A DNA stretch of 57,649 nt from Bremia lactucae (taxonomy: Eukaryota > Oomycota > Peronosporomycetes > Peronosporales > Peronosporaceae), in contig NC_090615.1 in assembly GCF_004359215.1 (NCBI RefSeq), positions 8,314,962 to 8,372,610 of the forward strand, read 5' to 3'. Made by a program: the position numbers and the translations under genes. Below the pieces are notes generated by a model. That model was not told where the DNA came from. It saw nothing but the letters and a program-made list of their open reading frames with translations, and searched no databases. Positions 41,590 to 51,853 of this stretch are shown piece after piece; position 1 is the stretch's first letter, and each line of letters begins with the position of its first letter.

Positions 41590-42130
41590 TATAAAAATGT
41601 TATTATAAACGATCTTTTAACAAAATTAAATCTTAAAAATATCTATGAAATTACAAAAATTACAAAAATCTGTTTAGATATCGTTTTTAAAAATGCAAGT
41701 ATCAAGAAAAATTAATTAATATTATATCACTTATGAATTAATGTTTTTGAGGATAATACTACAACAGCTATTTTTGCCACTATTGGTATGTTTTTAGGCG
41801 GTGTTTATTCATTGTTATTTTACAATAGTATATGTTATGGTAATATTAAAAAAATGTATTTAAAGTATTTATTACGATTTAACTTATCGTATTTTCTTAA
41901 TAACTTTAATATTGATGATAAATATTTTTAATTAGGTTTATGTCCAAAATTTTTTGAAAGTTGGATGCATGAAAGTGTATAACAAATTCTAATACATATA
42001 GAATTTTCTTATTTTTGAAAACTCTGATTAAATTCATCTTTTAGGACGCAAAAGTGCAAAGAGTTATATTTAATTTAATAACATTTTGATTTATAAGTTT
42101 CGTAAAGAAAACTTTTTTTTTTGAAAATTA
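41590..42130. other. Very AT-rich spacer
   Basis: Long A and T runs with no open frame of note (for example ttattatttacaa-like text). It separates the ORF at 40854-41525 from the coding trace at 42180-42580. Confidence 0.6.
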
Positions 42131-42179
42131 AAAAAACAGTAAATTGAAATATAACTGTCACAAAAATCAAACAAGACTC

Positions 42180-42580
42180 TACGTCTACATGTACAAGTCC
42201 ACCGACGATGCCTAAGGAGACCTCTCGCGGAAAGAAACGGGAAGGCCAGCCTCAACAAGATGCTCTGCATGGCAAGCCAGTCACAACCCAATAACATACA
42301 GTGACGAAGGATAACACTCCCGTAAACTGTCGTTTTCGACTTTTCAAGGCTCACCCGGTGTTGTCACTCCACCCGGAAGCCCTAACGCCGAAAAAAAAAT
42401 CGAGCTGGTGCTGACCAACGGGATGGATGATGGCTTTATCTCTCCTCCGTACAAGAAGAAGCGCGGTCGCAACGCGATTGACTTTTCTAACATGTTGATC
42501 AAGTCATCGGCGCAGCCGCTAGATGGTATCGCCACCATCAACAACTCACGCTCTCCAGACAATGGAGGCCTAGTTTAAAT
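42180..42580 (+). pseudogene. Unrecognised coding relic
   Basis: One frame reads SPGVVTPPGSPNAEKKIEL then MDDGFISPPYKKKRGR and NAIDFSNMLIKSSAQP to a stop at about 42577. The basic run KKKRGR resembles a nuclear signal. Likely part of the same unknown element as 40854-41525. Confidence 0.35.
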
Positions 42581-42959
42581 TGAATTTTGACCGCCAACAA
42601 GCTCAGAATTCGCCATCAGGTCCTTTACTTTTTAAATTTGAATTTTCTGTTTTGCTTCCATCAATTTTTTGGTACAATCTGTCAAACTTTGCCTAATTTT
42701 TAAAATGATTTTGATTGGTCAGATCAATCATTTGAAATTCCATCGCATGAAGAAACAATTCATGCGTGATAGCACCTCCGAAGTTCGACCTCATTTCAGG
42801 AACGATAGACTGTGTCATGAAGCAGTGGTCATTGCCTCGTGAACAAGTATTCGCGATCGACAAATAATTTGCCGATCACTTGGCAGCGGGCAATGTGAGG
42901 GAGTCAACATCCCCACATAGCTCTTTGACTTTCAATGCGTAAACAATATAAGGTTAGTG

Positions 42960-43755
42960 GATTGTGCATGCGTTCAATAAATTGAGCGCTGCAGCAGTAC
43001 CGGCTCAAATGCCGATACCACGAAAAGATGTTATCATTGATAGTATGTCAAAGAATACTATCTTTTTGTCAATGGATTGGATGGATGGTTTCTATCAGAT
43101 CCTTGCGCGTGAACAGGACATCCCGCTCACAGCAGTAAGTACCCCAATCGGAATATTATGGGAATGGCTCGTTATGCCACAGGGACTTGGTAATGCCCCT
43201 GCGACATTCAACAAATGTGTAACTAATCTGTTCAGATCGGTGCGGATTTCACACCGAATTATTATGATGACGTCTTCGTTCATAGCAGAGCCATGAACGG
43301 AAAGTCTGACGTTGGAGTACATCGTAGCACGTCCGAAATGTTGTAGCACTTATGCGTAAGCACAACTTCTAAGTAACCCTCAAGAGTGCATACTCGCTGC
43401 AAGCGAAATATCACTTCTTCGGTGCATCGTGGGTAAATACGGTGTACGCCCGGATCCAGAAAAGATCAAGGCGATCATCGATTGGCCTGTGCCAGCCGAT
43501 GTAAAGGTGCTTCTGAAGTTCCTCAACTTAGCGGCTTACGTGCATAAGTACCCACGCTATTACGCCGAATTGACAATACATATTTCTTCTTTGTTGAAGA
43601 AAAATGCAGTAGTCACGGAAAGCTGATTGTCAGCATTCGTGGGTCGTCTGAAACGGTATGTCGACCCAAATGAGGTGACATATCCCCATCCGTCTAAGGA
43701 GACCAATGGTGACGCCGACTGTGAGTCGAGCGTCGTTCGGGTGAGGGGGACATGA
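42960..43755 (+). pseudogene. Gypsy RT fragment fused to integrase tail (+)
   Basis: RT text: NKLSAAAVPAQMPIPRKDV, LSMDWMDGFYQILARE, LWEWLVMPQGLGNAPATF; the catalytic NYYDDVFVHS sits in the +1 frame at about 43258-43287 owing to a frameshift; then VGKYGVRPDPEKIKAIIDWP. At about 43630 it jumps to VGRLKRYVDPNEVTYPHPS, the tail of the integrase, so RNase H and most of integrase are deleted. At 43755 it meets the minus-strand element head to head. Confidence 0.8.
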
Positions 43756-44203
43756 AGTCCAGACTGACTGACTTCCAACACTTGGTTGGGATCGGTAGCG
43801 GCTTCAGTGGCGCACTGCTGGACGGCGCAGGCTTAATGCGCTGACACTGTTCGCAAGAGCGAATATAGTTGGCCACCCATCTATATTGGTGTGGCCACCA
43901 AAATTTCTCTGACACTCGTAAGAATGTATTCTTACGGCCCAGATGCCCCCTAGATGGCGCATCATGGTGCTCGTGAAGGACCATCAGTTTGAGATCTGTG
44001 TCATGAGGCACATATATTCTCAAGGGATCACAAGGTGACAGCTGATGCCATAACAGGCCATCGCTGTAGCTAAAGCGATTGAGCTTAGCTTTCAGGTGCG
44101 ACGGAAGGGAAACCTTTCGTCCACCGAAGTGATCCAACAGACGGCGACAGTGGTAGTCCTGACTGTAGCTCTCTTTTATTTCAGAGGCCAATGAGCCCGT
44201 CAC
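43756..44203 (-). pseudogene. Gypsy A integrase N-terminus
   Basis: Reads LASEIKESYSQDYHCRRLLD, RIYVPHDTDLKLMVLHEHHD, GHLGRKNTFLRVSEKFWWP and NYIRSCEQCQRIKPA: an HHCC zinc domain with all four ligands, here with the CX2C that the + strand copies lack. Then WKSVSLDFMSPS starts the core and the sequence breaks at the junction near 43756. Confidence 0.85.
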
Positions 44204-44206
44204 GTG

Positions 44207-45530
44207 TTAAGACTTCATGCCTGCCAACGTTGACGGCTGAAATTGTGCTTTCGCACTAGACACACTTTCCTGGTGTCTAACCTCGAAGTCTGGTCTGCGC
44301 GATAAAGCGTCAGCCAAGACATTCGACTTACCCGGCTTATATTCAACTTTGAAATTAAATTCAGAGATGAATGTGAGCCATCTTGCCATTCTAGGCGAGA
44401 GGTGCGGTGAGTTTATTGCGGTTCCCAGTGATGCGTGATCCGTATAAACCACAAATGGTTTGGTGCCCAATAGGTGCACATCAAATTTGACAAGCATACT
44501 TTATTGATAGTAGCTCTTTGTCATGCACGGGGTAATTCAGTTCCGCGGCTTTTAAAAGCCGGGACTGATAAGAGATGACACGGTCAACGCCGTCGTCATC
44601 CTTCTGCATGAGCGCGCTGCCGATTGCAAAATTACTTGCATCGCAGACGACGCTAAAGGGCTTATCCGCGTCTGGCAATGCCAAGACCGGTGCCTCTACA
44701 AGTGACTGCTTCACTGATCTGAACGCATCTTCTTGTTCTTTTGACCAAACCCATTCTGTGTCCTTTTTAAGGAGATCAGATAATGGTTTAGTTTGCTCAG
44801 CATAATTCTTGCTATACTTATGCAAGTAATTAGCGAGCCCTAGGAATTGGCGCAAATCCTTCACATGCCGTGGGATTGGCCATTCCTTTACTGATTTTAC
44901 CTTGTCTGGGTCTGCTCGTACACCATGTGTACCAACGATGCAGCCCAGTACAGGTATCTCAGGGACCCCTATGACGCACTTTTGCAAGTTGACGTACAAT
45001 TGGGCGTCCTTTAAAGTCTGCAACACAGCGTCTAAATGACGCTTGTGCGACTCTATTGCGCTCAGCCCGTCCTCGATCCCACTATGCACGAATACATCGT
45101 CAAAGTAATAGGACGCGTAGGCACTGTGCTGACGCATCGCGTGGGCCACCACTCGGTTGAATGTCGCTGGTGCGTTTTTCAAACCTTGAGGCATCACAAG
45201 CCACTCCCAAAGCATACCGCTTGAAGTGCTTACTGCCGTTTTGGCTACACCGGACACTCTCATGAGTACCTGATAGTAGCCATCCTTCAAATACAACGCG
45301 GAAAGAAAGTTGACTTTCCCATGGAGTTCAACAAGACATCTTTCTGCATGATTGGCGTTTGCGCCGGTATGGTCGCCGTGTTCAGCTTATTGTAAGCATG
45401 AACCACGCGCCATCCACCTGTGGCTTTACGCACACAAAAGGTCGGGCTGTAGTGAGGCGATTTACTCTCACGCGCATGTCCCGCCTTGGCTCGCTTGTTT
45501 AAGAACTCATCGATGTAATCGACTTGTNNN
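44207..45530 (-). pseudogene. Gypsy A RT and RNase H
   Basis: From the gap: KSPHYSPTFCVRKATGGWRV, VHAYNKLNTATIPAQTPI, DGYYQVLMR, MLWEWLVMPQGLKNAPATF, and the catalytic box ASYYFDDVFVHS with FDD; then GVRADPDKVKSVKEWP and FLGLANYLHKYSKNYAEQTK. RNase H: FSVVCDASNFAIGSAL, YPVHDKELLSIKYA, VVYTDHASLGTAI and YKPGKSNVLADALSRRPDF. One frameshift near 45290 and one near 44490. About 400 residues of RT are almost intact. Confidence 0.9.
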
Positions 45531-45937
45531 NNNNNNNNNNNNNNNNNNNNNNNNNNNNNNNNNNNNNNNNNNNNNNNNNNNNNNNNNNNNNNNNNNNNNN
45601 NNNNNNNNNNNNNNNNNNNNNNNNNNNNNNNNNNNNNNNNNNNNNNNNNNNNNNNNNNNNNNNNNNNNNNNNNNNNNNNNNNNNNNNNNNNNNNNNNNNN
45701 NNNNNNNNNNNNNNNNNNNNNNNNNNNNNNNNNNNNNNNNNNNNNNNNNNNNNNNNNNNNNNNNNNNNNNNNNNNNNNNNNNNNNNNNNNNNNNNNNNNN
45801 NNNNNNNNNNNNNNNNNNNNNNNNNNNNNNNNNNNNNNNNNNNNNNNNNNNNNNNNNNNNNNNNNNNNNNNNNNNNNNNNNNNNNNNNNNNNNNNNNNNN
45901 NNNNNNNNNNNNNNNNNNNNNNNNNNNNNNNNNNNNN
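45528..45937. other. Assembly gap inside RT N-terminus
   Basis: 410 Ns. Minus-strand text before (KKKRYAAQGWDALRDSPFFE) and after (QVDYIDEFLNKRAKAGH) fits one RT lead-in, so the true missing length is roughly in proportion, but cannot be measured. Confidence 0.9.
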
Positions 45938-45999
45938 CGATGTTTCCACAGAACCTCAAAGAACGGACTGTCTCTCAAGGCATCCCAGCCTTGAGCAGC

Positions 46000-47030
46000 G
46001 TACCGCTTCTTTTTGTCCGTTTCTAGGACGCTCTCGTCCATTGTGGACGACGAGCAACAGTCCACCAAGTTCTCACCTGGAACTGGTGCGACTATTTCGT
46101 GGTTCTTTCCTTCCTTTTATTCGGCAAGGAACAGATCCCACGACATCTCCGGGAGATTTACTATCTCCTCGGCAGATTTAAAGACTTGCCAAAGCACCTC
46201 AACGGAGGATGCCTTTGCAATTTCGTCTTTGACGGCCTCGAACACCTCGTTCGAAGGCCTGTCCTCTTTATTAGAGACTGATCCAAAGGTCACTCGTTTA
46301 GACGTGCCTTTGATCGTCCTAATCTGTCGGGTACTCGTTTTTCGAGTTACCACGACCCTTTTCTGGGAAGCGGGTGTCGCTGCATTCCTGGCTAACGCAT
46401 CCCTTCTAACCGCACCAGGCTCTTGGCACTGTGCCGGTTTATGCGACGCATGACTTCTTGTCAGCTCGCCGTCTACTGCCACAGGCTCTCGGCTCTGTGC
46501 AGGACATTCGGACGCATGACTACTTGTCATCGTCCTAATCACTACCTCAGTCTCAACGAGCTGGGTAGGAATTGGTGACGTTTGACATCCCGTCAACGCA
46601 CTCTCAACAGTGTTCGACACGACATCAGTTGCATACACCTCTCGCAGGAGCACATCTTTTCCGGTGTCCTGCGAAGAGTTCGCAACTGTGCGTGTACGCC
46701 AGTCTATCCATGGTTGGAACTTTGCCAATCATGGCATGCCTAGGATGAGGTCATACGGACTCTCCATATCAAGCATTGTGAACTTCTCCTTACAAGAGAA
46801 GTCACTAAAGCTGAAGGCGAATTCTACCTGAATTCCCTCAGACTTAACGAGCGTGCCGTTCGCTAAACGAATGGTCGCCTCTTCTCGCTTGCCATCCTGG
46901 CAAAGCGACTCAAGCATCGCCGGTATGTTTCTTAGAGCCGCCAGTTTTACAAATTCTGTGATGCACCCGAATTCACTAGGTGGGTCATCACCTGGTCATA
47001 GCCTCTTTCATGAGCGCTATAGACCAGCAG
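46000..47030 (-). pseudogene. Gypsy A protease and linker
   Basis: Around 47000-46730: LLVYSAHERGYDQVMTHLV, then NSGAS where an aspartic protease has DSGA/DTGA, KLAALRNIPAMLESLCQDGK, EEATIRLANGTLVKSEGIQV and LDMESPYDLILGMPW, the typical ILGxxW end of Gypsy protease. The catalytic Asp is therefore replaced by Asn. From 46728 to 46000 a long Ser/Thr-rich linker runs to MSWDLFLAELKEGK and PGENLVDCCSSST-like text before RT. Confidence 0.75.
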
Positions 47031-47910
47031 GGTTGAGGTCCGAAATTTCGAGACCTCAGGGACTATGCTACCCATTTGTTCCACAACTCTGAACTTAGGG
47101 GTAGCTTCAGAGTCCGCGTCAGTAGGGTACCCCGCCCCTACTGCGTTCCTGCATTTTCCGACTCCTCAGTGGTCGATGCAGGACTCATGCGCCTCGCACG
47201 CTGGTTCTTGCCATCGCCCTTTGGGAAGGGAGTCCTCTTGCTGGGCATCTTTTGCCCAGAGGGACCGTGGCATAGCAGCGAGGCATTCTATGGCCGCGCT
47301 TGCCGCACTTATAGCAGACAACGTCTGCATTGCCCAACTCCATGGGAGTGGCATCTGACATCTCGGCCGACGGCTTATACCCAGCTGTCGCCGAGGCACT
47401 GCTGTAGGATTGCTCCTCAACTAAGGCGGCCTTACCGCGCAAATGCGACATGGCAAACGACACCATCCGGGTGTCGTTCTCGATGATCTGCGTCACATCG
47501 CGTTGCTTATCGGCTAACAGCCAGTAGACAATCGTGTGCGTTGCAGTTCCACCGAACTTGGGCGGGTCCATCCGAACGCGCCTCAGGTGATGCGGCCGTG
47601 CAGAGAGCATCTCAACAGTCCTGTTGAAGGCCTCGCTCCGAGCTTTCTCTTGCCTAAGCTCATCCTGAGTCTGAGTGACGGACTCCGCCGCAGTATGGCT
47701 CAGTGCCTAGGAAGCGACTCTTCGCTGTCCGAGCACGAATGCCTCAAACTTCTCCAACTGAGCAACATGTTGCTCAGGAGGATTTCCCAAGAGCCTGACC
47801 AGGGCTTCTTCACCAAGTCCCTGCGCCATAAGCCCTGCCATCTCCCGATAATGTCCGGAAAAGTGGGGGAAATGAGCATAATCGATATTGAGGCTAATCC
47901 TCACTGACAC
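47030..47910 (-). pseudogene. Gypsy A gag with zinc knuckle
   Basis: Starts MSVRISLNIDYAHFPHFSGH and LMAQGLGEEALVRLLGNPPE at 47910; after a frameshift, RVRMDPPKFGGTATHTIVYW (capsid), TRMVSFAMSHLRGKA and CYKCGKRGHRMPRC at about 47310-47268, a CX2CX4HX4C knuckle. The capsid appears shortened between SHLRGKA and SYSSASATAG. Confidence 0.8.
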
Positions 47911-47934
47911 GGTCTAAGAGACGGGTCGTGGAAA

Positions 47935-47952
47935 GGACTACTAGTGCTACCA
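47935..47952 (-). promoter_or_regulatory. Gypsy A primer-binding site (minus)
   Basis: TGGTAGCACTAGTAGTCC on the sense strand, two bases (CT) after the LTR. Almost identical to the LTR-B PBS at 37312-37330, which has one extra T in the middle. Confidence 0.85.
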
Positions 47953-47954
47953 AG

Positions 47955-48441
47955 TGCAGGCGGGTGCTACTTAAAGCTACCAGGCACTATAACTGTCTTC
48001 TCTCACGTACAATGAGGTAGTTAAGGGGCGCCTAAGTGACCCCACCCAACACACTAGAAACCTTGGTTAGAGTGACGACACGGGAGCAGTAATCCGGCTC
48101 CACGTGCGCATTCGCCAACTAGAAAGTAGTTTGTCAGACTGATTTATATTTAATCGTATTAAATTTGAACCTATTTTAATTAATCATAAATGTCATTTCT
48201 GTAGATTTAGAGTGATATGTACTGCGAGCATATCATTCAAATAGCTCGTATCTTGGATGACGCTAGCCGTCATCCCTGTTAATGTGAATGCCCTCAGGTG
48301 CATCACATACACAAGGATGGATCACAATGTGAACCACACCCAAGTGGTGGGTCTAATCTCTCACTTAAGTAATTGGCCAGCCTTAAGTGCCTAAAAAGTA
48401 TTTAACGGGGATTGTGTGAATAAGGCAACTTAAGCCCGTTC
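47955..48441 (-). mobile_element. Gypsy A 5' LTR (minus), next to UFSP2 start
   Basis: Sense strand begins ...AACGGGCTTAAGTTGCC near 48441 and ends GCCTGCA at 47955. The expected TGT(A/T) at the outer end is lost or altered (cccgttctttgg). It ends 6 bp before the ATG of the UFSP2 model. Confidence 0.85.
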
Positions 48442-48446
48442 TTTGG

Positions 48447-50465
48447 ATGCAAGGCTTTTTCCCGAGACCACTCCTGCGGTCTCTGCAGCGCTTCGCCCAG
48501 TCCAACGCCGACGCCACTTCCGACACTTGTTCTCGTAATTCAGTGGTAACTCGCGGTGCACTACTAGGCACAGAACGTGACGTCAGGACGAATTTGGATG
48601 AGACGTCCATTACGCAACAGGTGGCGATCTGGGGCCTCACGTGTTTGTCGCCAGAGGATGCCAATAGCCATCCCATTCGCCACAGTCTTCCTGGTGGAAT
48701 CAGCCGTATTGGATACTTTATGATTGTGCAGAAGGATGCAAATTATCTTGGTACATCGTTACACTTGCAACATGAATATATCAAAGCATGTGATTATTAA
48801 TTGGTATTCTTCACTGCAGGATCCGAAACCATCGCATTACAAGCGGTAAGTGATCCTAACGTCGATACAAAGGTGTTGATTTATCAAGTCGAGTCACACT
48901 CTTTAGAATTGTTTCATTGCAAACACGGAAAAGTCTCGTGCATTGAGCTGCAAGTAGTTTCTTGTCTCCGTGCTCGCGATTTTCATCGTGCAATTGGTTT
49001 TGCGTTCCTGCGCTGTGCGATTGACGTACATGGAGACCACAATCTCTTTTGGCAGCGGTTAAATAAGTGCCAAGCTGCGACTTGTACTGATGAAGACTTT
49101 TACGTGCGTGTTGGCTTTCAAAATGGCAAGAAAGGAAGGCGTTTGGACGTGATCAATGGATGTGGAAAAAACGTCACATCGAACGAGATTTCGTCGGTAT
49201 CATTCAAGTCCATTGTCGAAGGAATTGCTCCTTTAGAAACGTCCAAACGAGCACGAAAGGAAAAGAAGCTCAAACAAAGAGGAAGAACCATCCGAAGCAT
49301 CAACAATAGTTCGGATACGAAAAGTGGTGTTTTATCTTCATTCGAGTATGGTAGTATTGTTAATGTGGACTTGTTAATTGATCTCGCGCCATTAAAAACG
49401 GATCAATTGGCTCCTGTGCTTACCATTCCAGCATCAAAGCAGAACCAGCACTTACATGCTCACTGCGATGCTTTGATTGTTAGTCCATTGGATGCATCAT
49501 TATCAAGTGTTTTAACGCTTCTTCGTCACGAGCTTTACGAACAGTTTACGGACGTGGCGCGTCAATTTAAAGCGAATACAACCACGGTGACAACATCAGC
49601 CATAGTACATCATTTTCCACTCCTTGGTGCGGCATTTCCATTAACAGTTCGATCCGACTCGAGTTCAGAGAGTTTCAACGACATGAAGGCGCTTGAGAGT
49701 TTGCATTGCGCGTTCTTGCAGCGTATTGACCAGCCCCTCTTTCGTGTATCACGTCAATGCTCATTAACGCAGCAAGGAGCGTGGCTTCGTACGAGCGACG
49801 TGCTGATTAATGTGCACGAAGGTATTTCAAGCTCAAATGTTGGCAAACCAAGTCAAGTTGCTATTGTTGACGGATTCTATGGGTACTATCACTACCTCCA
49901 ACAAGGTACAAATGATAAAGGCTGGGGCTGTGCGTACCGATCGCTCCAGACACTAGCGTCGTGGCTCTTTCTCCAGCACTATACGTCGCTCTCGTATCTC
50001 TCGCACGAGCACATTCAGCAAGTTTTAGTCGAAATGGGCGACAAACCGGCTTCGTTTCAAGGATCAAAGGACTGGATTGGAAGCGTCGAAGTGGGGTACG
50101 TTCTAGACGAGTTGTTTGGGGTACGGTTTCGCACGTTAACTGTTTCAAGTGGGGCCCACCTCCCGGATGTTGCCCGTGAATTGCTGTATCACTTTGAGAC
50201 TCATGGGACTCCTGTGATGATGGGAGGTGGCCAATTGGCCTTTACGATACTGGGCGTGGACTTGAATGAGGTAACGGGGACTTGTGCTTTTCTCACGCTT
50301 GATCCTCACTACACGGGTGATGAGGATCTTGAGATCATTCAGCACCAAAGTGTTGCGTTAGAAGGGTACAAGGCAATTCCTTGTAGCTGGAGCAAAACCA
50401 CAACATTTTCGAAAAATGCGTTTTATAATCTGTGCTTGCCACAGCGTCCATGTGAGGGGGTATAA
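48447..50465 (+). CDS. UFSP2: Ufm1-specific protease 2 (peptidase C78)
   Basis: Spliced model 48447-48750, 48820-50465, 649 residues; the 69-nt intron (GTACAT...CTGCAG) joins DANYL-G to GSETIALQAV in frame. The C-terminal 200 residues form a C78 cysteine protease: VDGFYGYYHYLQQGTNDKG, GWGCAYRSLQT with the catalytic Cys at about 472, GVRFRTLTV, GTPVMMGGGQLAF, and LDPHYTG with Asp 596 and His 598 as the Asp-Pro-His box. The long N-terminal part is typical of UFSP2 against the short UFSP1. The enzyme matures the ubiquitin-like UFM1 and removes it from targets at the ER. The ATG used is only 6 bp from a Gypsy LTR, so the true 5' end (exon or UTR) may have been cut off. Confidence 0.9.
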
Positions 50466-50920
50466 GAAAGAGTGCGAGGCCATTTACGAGGGCAGGTGTC
50501 TCTTGTTTCGATAGATATTGAGCAGATCCGTGCGACAATATTAATGTAAAACATCATGCTCGAGGAATGTTTTACTTTACTTGTGAGAATGCGATAAAGG
50601 ATAATGATTGCATTGTTTTGAGGAAAATCAAGGACTTTTTACAATAAAAAAATCCTTTCAGACTACTGCTGCTGTAGAGATTGCATTATTCTAGTGAGGA
50701 ATTCTTTCAATATACCTGTAGGCAGGCACATGTATTATTCTATCTCATGCTTATGTATTTCATTTATAATATGATCCGACTCCTCGTGCGCGCACGTGCC
50801 ATGTAGGATGTCCGAGCGAAGGCTCGTCAGGGTTATGAACGCCGGAAGACTCGCTTGGACCTATTTGAGAGGATAATGCTGAGGGATCCGCGTTACTCGC
50901 GTGATGTCCCTCGCTCTTCG
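50466..50920. other. 3' flank of UFSP2; no gene seen
   Basis: AT-rich with no recognised coding content until the Gypsy fragment. From about 50775 onward + strand text such as ERIMLRDPRYSRD may be transposon-derived but is not placed. Confidence 0.45.
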
Positions 50921-50922
50921 AA

Positions 50923-51740
50923 TCATGTTCGTGTTAGGAGGAGTCGGTCGGTTAATAGTGTTTCGCCTTCACCCCCCCCCCTTACCCGAACGACGCTCGA
51001 CTCACAGTTGGCGTCACCATCGGTCTCCTTAGACGGATGGAAATAAGTGACCTCATTTGGGTCTACATACCGTTTCAGACGACCCACGTAAAATACGGTG
51101 TGTGTCTTCATATACGGAGGAAGGGTTTGCCTATATTAGGTCTCTTTCCTCTTCTTACACCGTACAAAGCCAAAAAAAAGCGGTCATAAGGCGTAGTTTT
51201 ATTGACCACTGCTAAACTGGCAGGGTCACTAGGGCAAGTTTCAGTCTTTGAGATGACCTCATGGGTCATCGTCATATTGACAAAACTATGTCCCTCTTTC
51301 GCACCGAGCATAATGAGGGGCCCTACCCCACTAAGCCTCGGGCTGCGCACAAACGAGACTGGCGTCCGAGGATGGCGCAGTCCGTTAATATAAAACGGTG
51401 TCTCACCCGTACTGGCGTGGACACTGTTATTTATAGCGAACTCCACAAAGGGCAATTGTTTGCTCCATTCTTTGGGTGTTGCTATCGTGCGTAAGACATC
51501 CGCCACGACCCGATTGGCACATTCTGTTTGGCCATCGGTCTGGGGATGATCTGCGGTCGACATGTGGAGCTTGCTACCTAGCAGCTCGAACACATGTCGC
51601 TAAAAACCAGACGTAAAACGTGGATCCCGGTCCGATACTATGGACTCGGGCATCCCGTGTAGTCGGTAAACATGATCCAGGAACAAGAGAGCTGCCTCCT
51701 TGCCTGTGATCGATGTCTTACATGGTGCTAAATGCACCAT
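50923..51740 (-). pseudogene. Gypsy A integrase core and tail fragment
   Basis: From 51740 down: MVHLAPCKTSITGKEAA, LHGMPESIVSDRDPRFTSGF (second Asp), then STADHPQTDGQTECANRV (Glu region; ERANRV in other copies, here ECANRV), PFVEFAINNSVHASTGETPF, CPSDPASLAVVNKTTPYDR, a break near 51170, and TVFYVGRLKRYVDPNEVTY. It starts abruptly at the N run 51741-51745. A poly-C run at about 50974-50984 lies at its distal end. Confidence 0.85.
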
Positions 51741-51853
51741 NNNNNATATATTGATTTTGAGGTGTGGCCATACAAAAAGGGTGTGTCTATACCGGTTTCC
51801 TAAAATTATTTTACTAAATAACTTTATTTCTATTTCGCACATAATTTGCACCG

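Larger units (their letters stand above)
43756..48441 (-). mobile_element. Gypsy family A element, minus strand, 3' truncated
   Basis: 5' LTR 48441-47955, PBS 47952-47935, gag 47910-47030, protease about 46990-46730, RT about 46068-44500 with a gap at 45937-45528, RNase H 44497-44207, integrase 44203-43756. The integrase is cut in its core; no 3' LTR is present. Confidence 0.9.

Noticed and set aside
45352..46068. Long ORFs on both strands across 45528-45937
   Set aside because: Openness comes from Ns; only the minus-strand flanks with RT motifs are accepted.
50960..51000. A regulatory meaning of the poly-C run near 50974
   Set aside because: A simple homopolymer in a decayed Gypsy tail; length is also prone to sequencing error.
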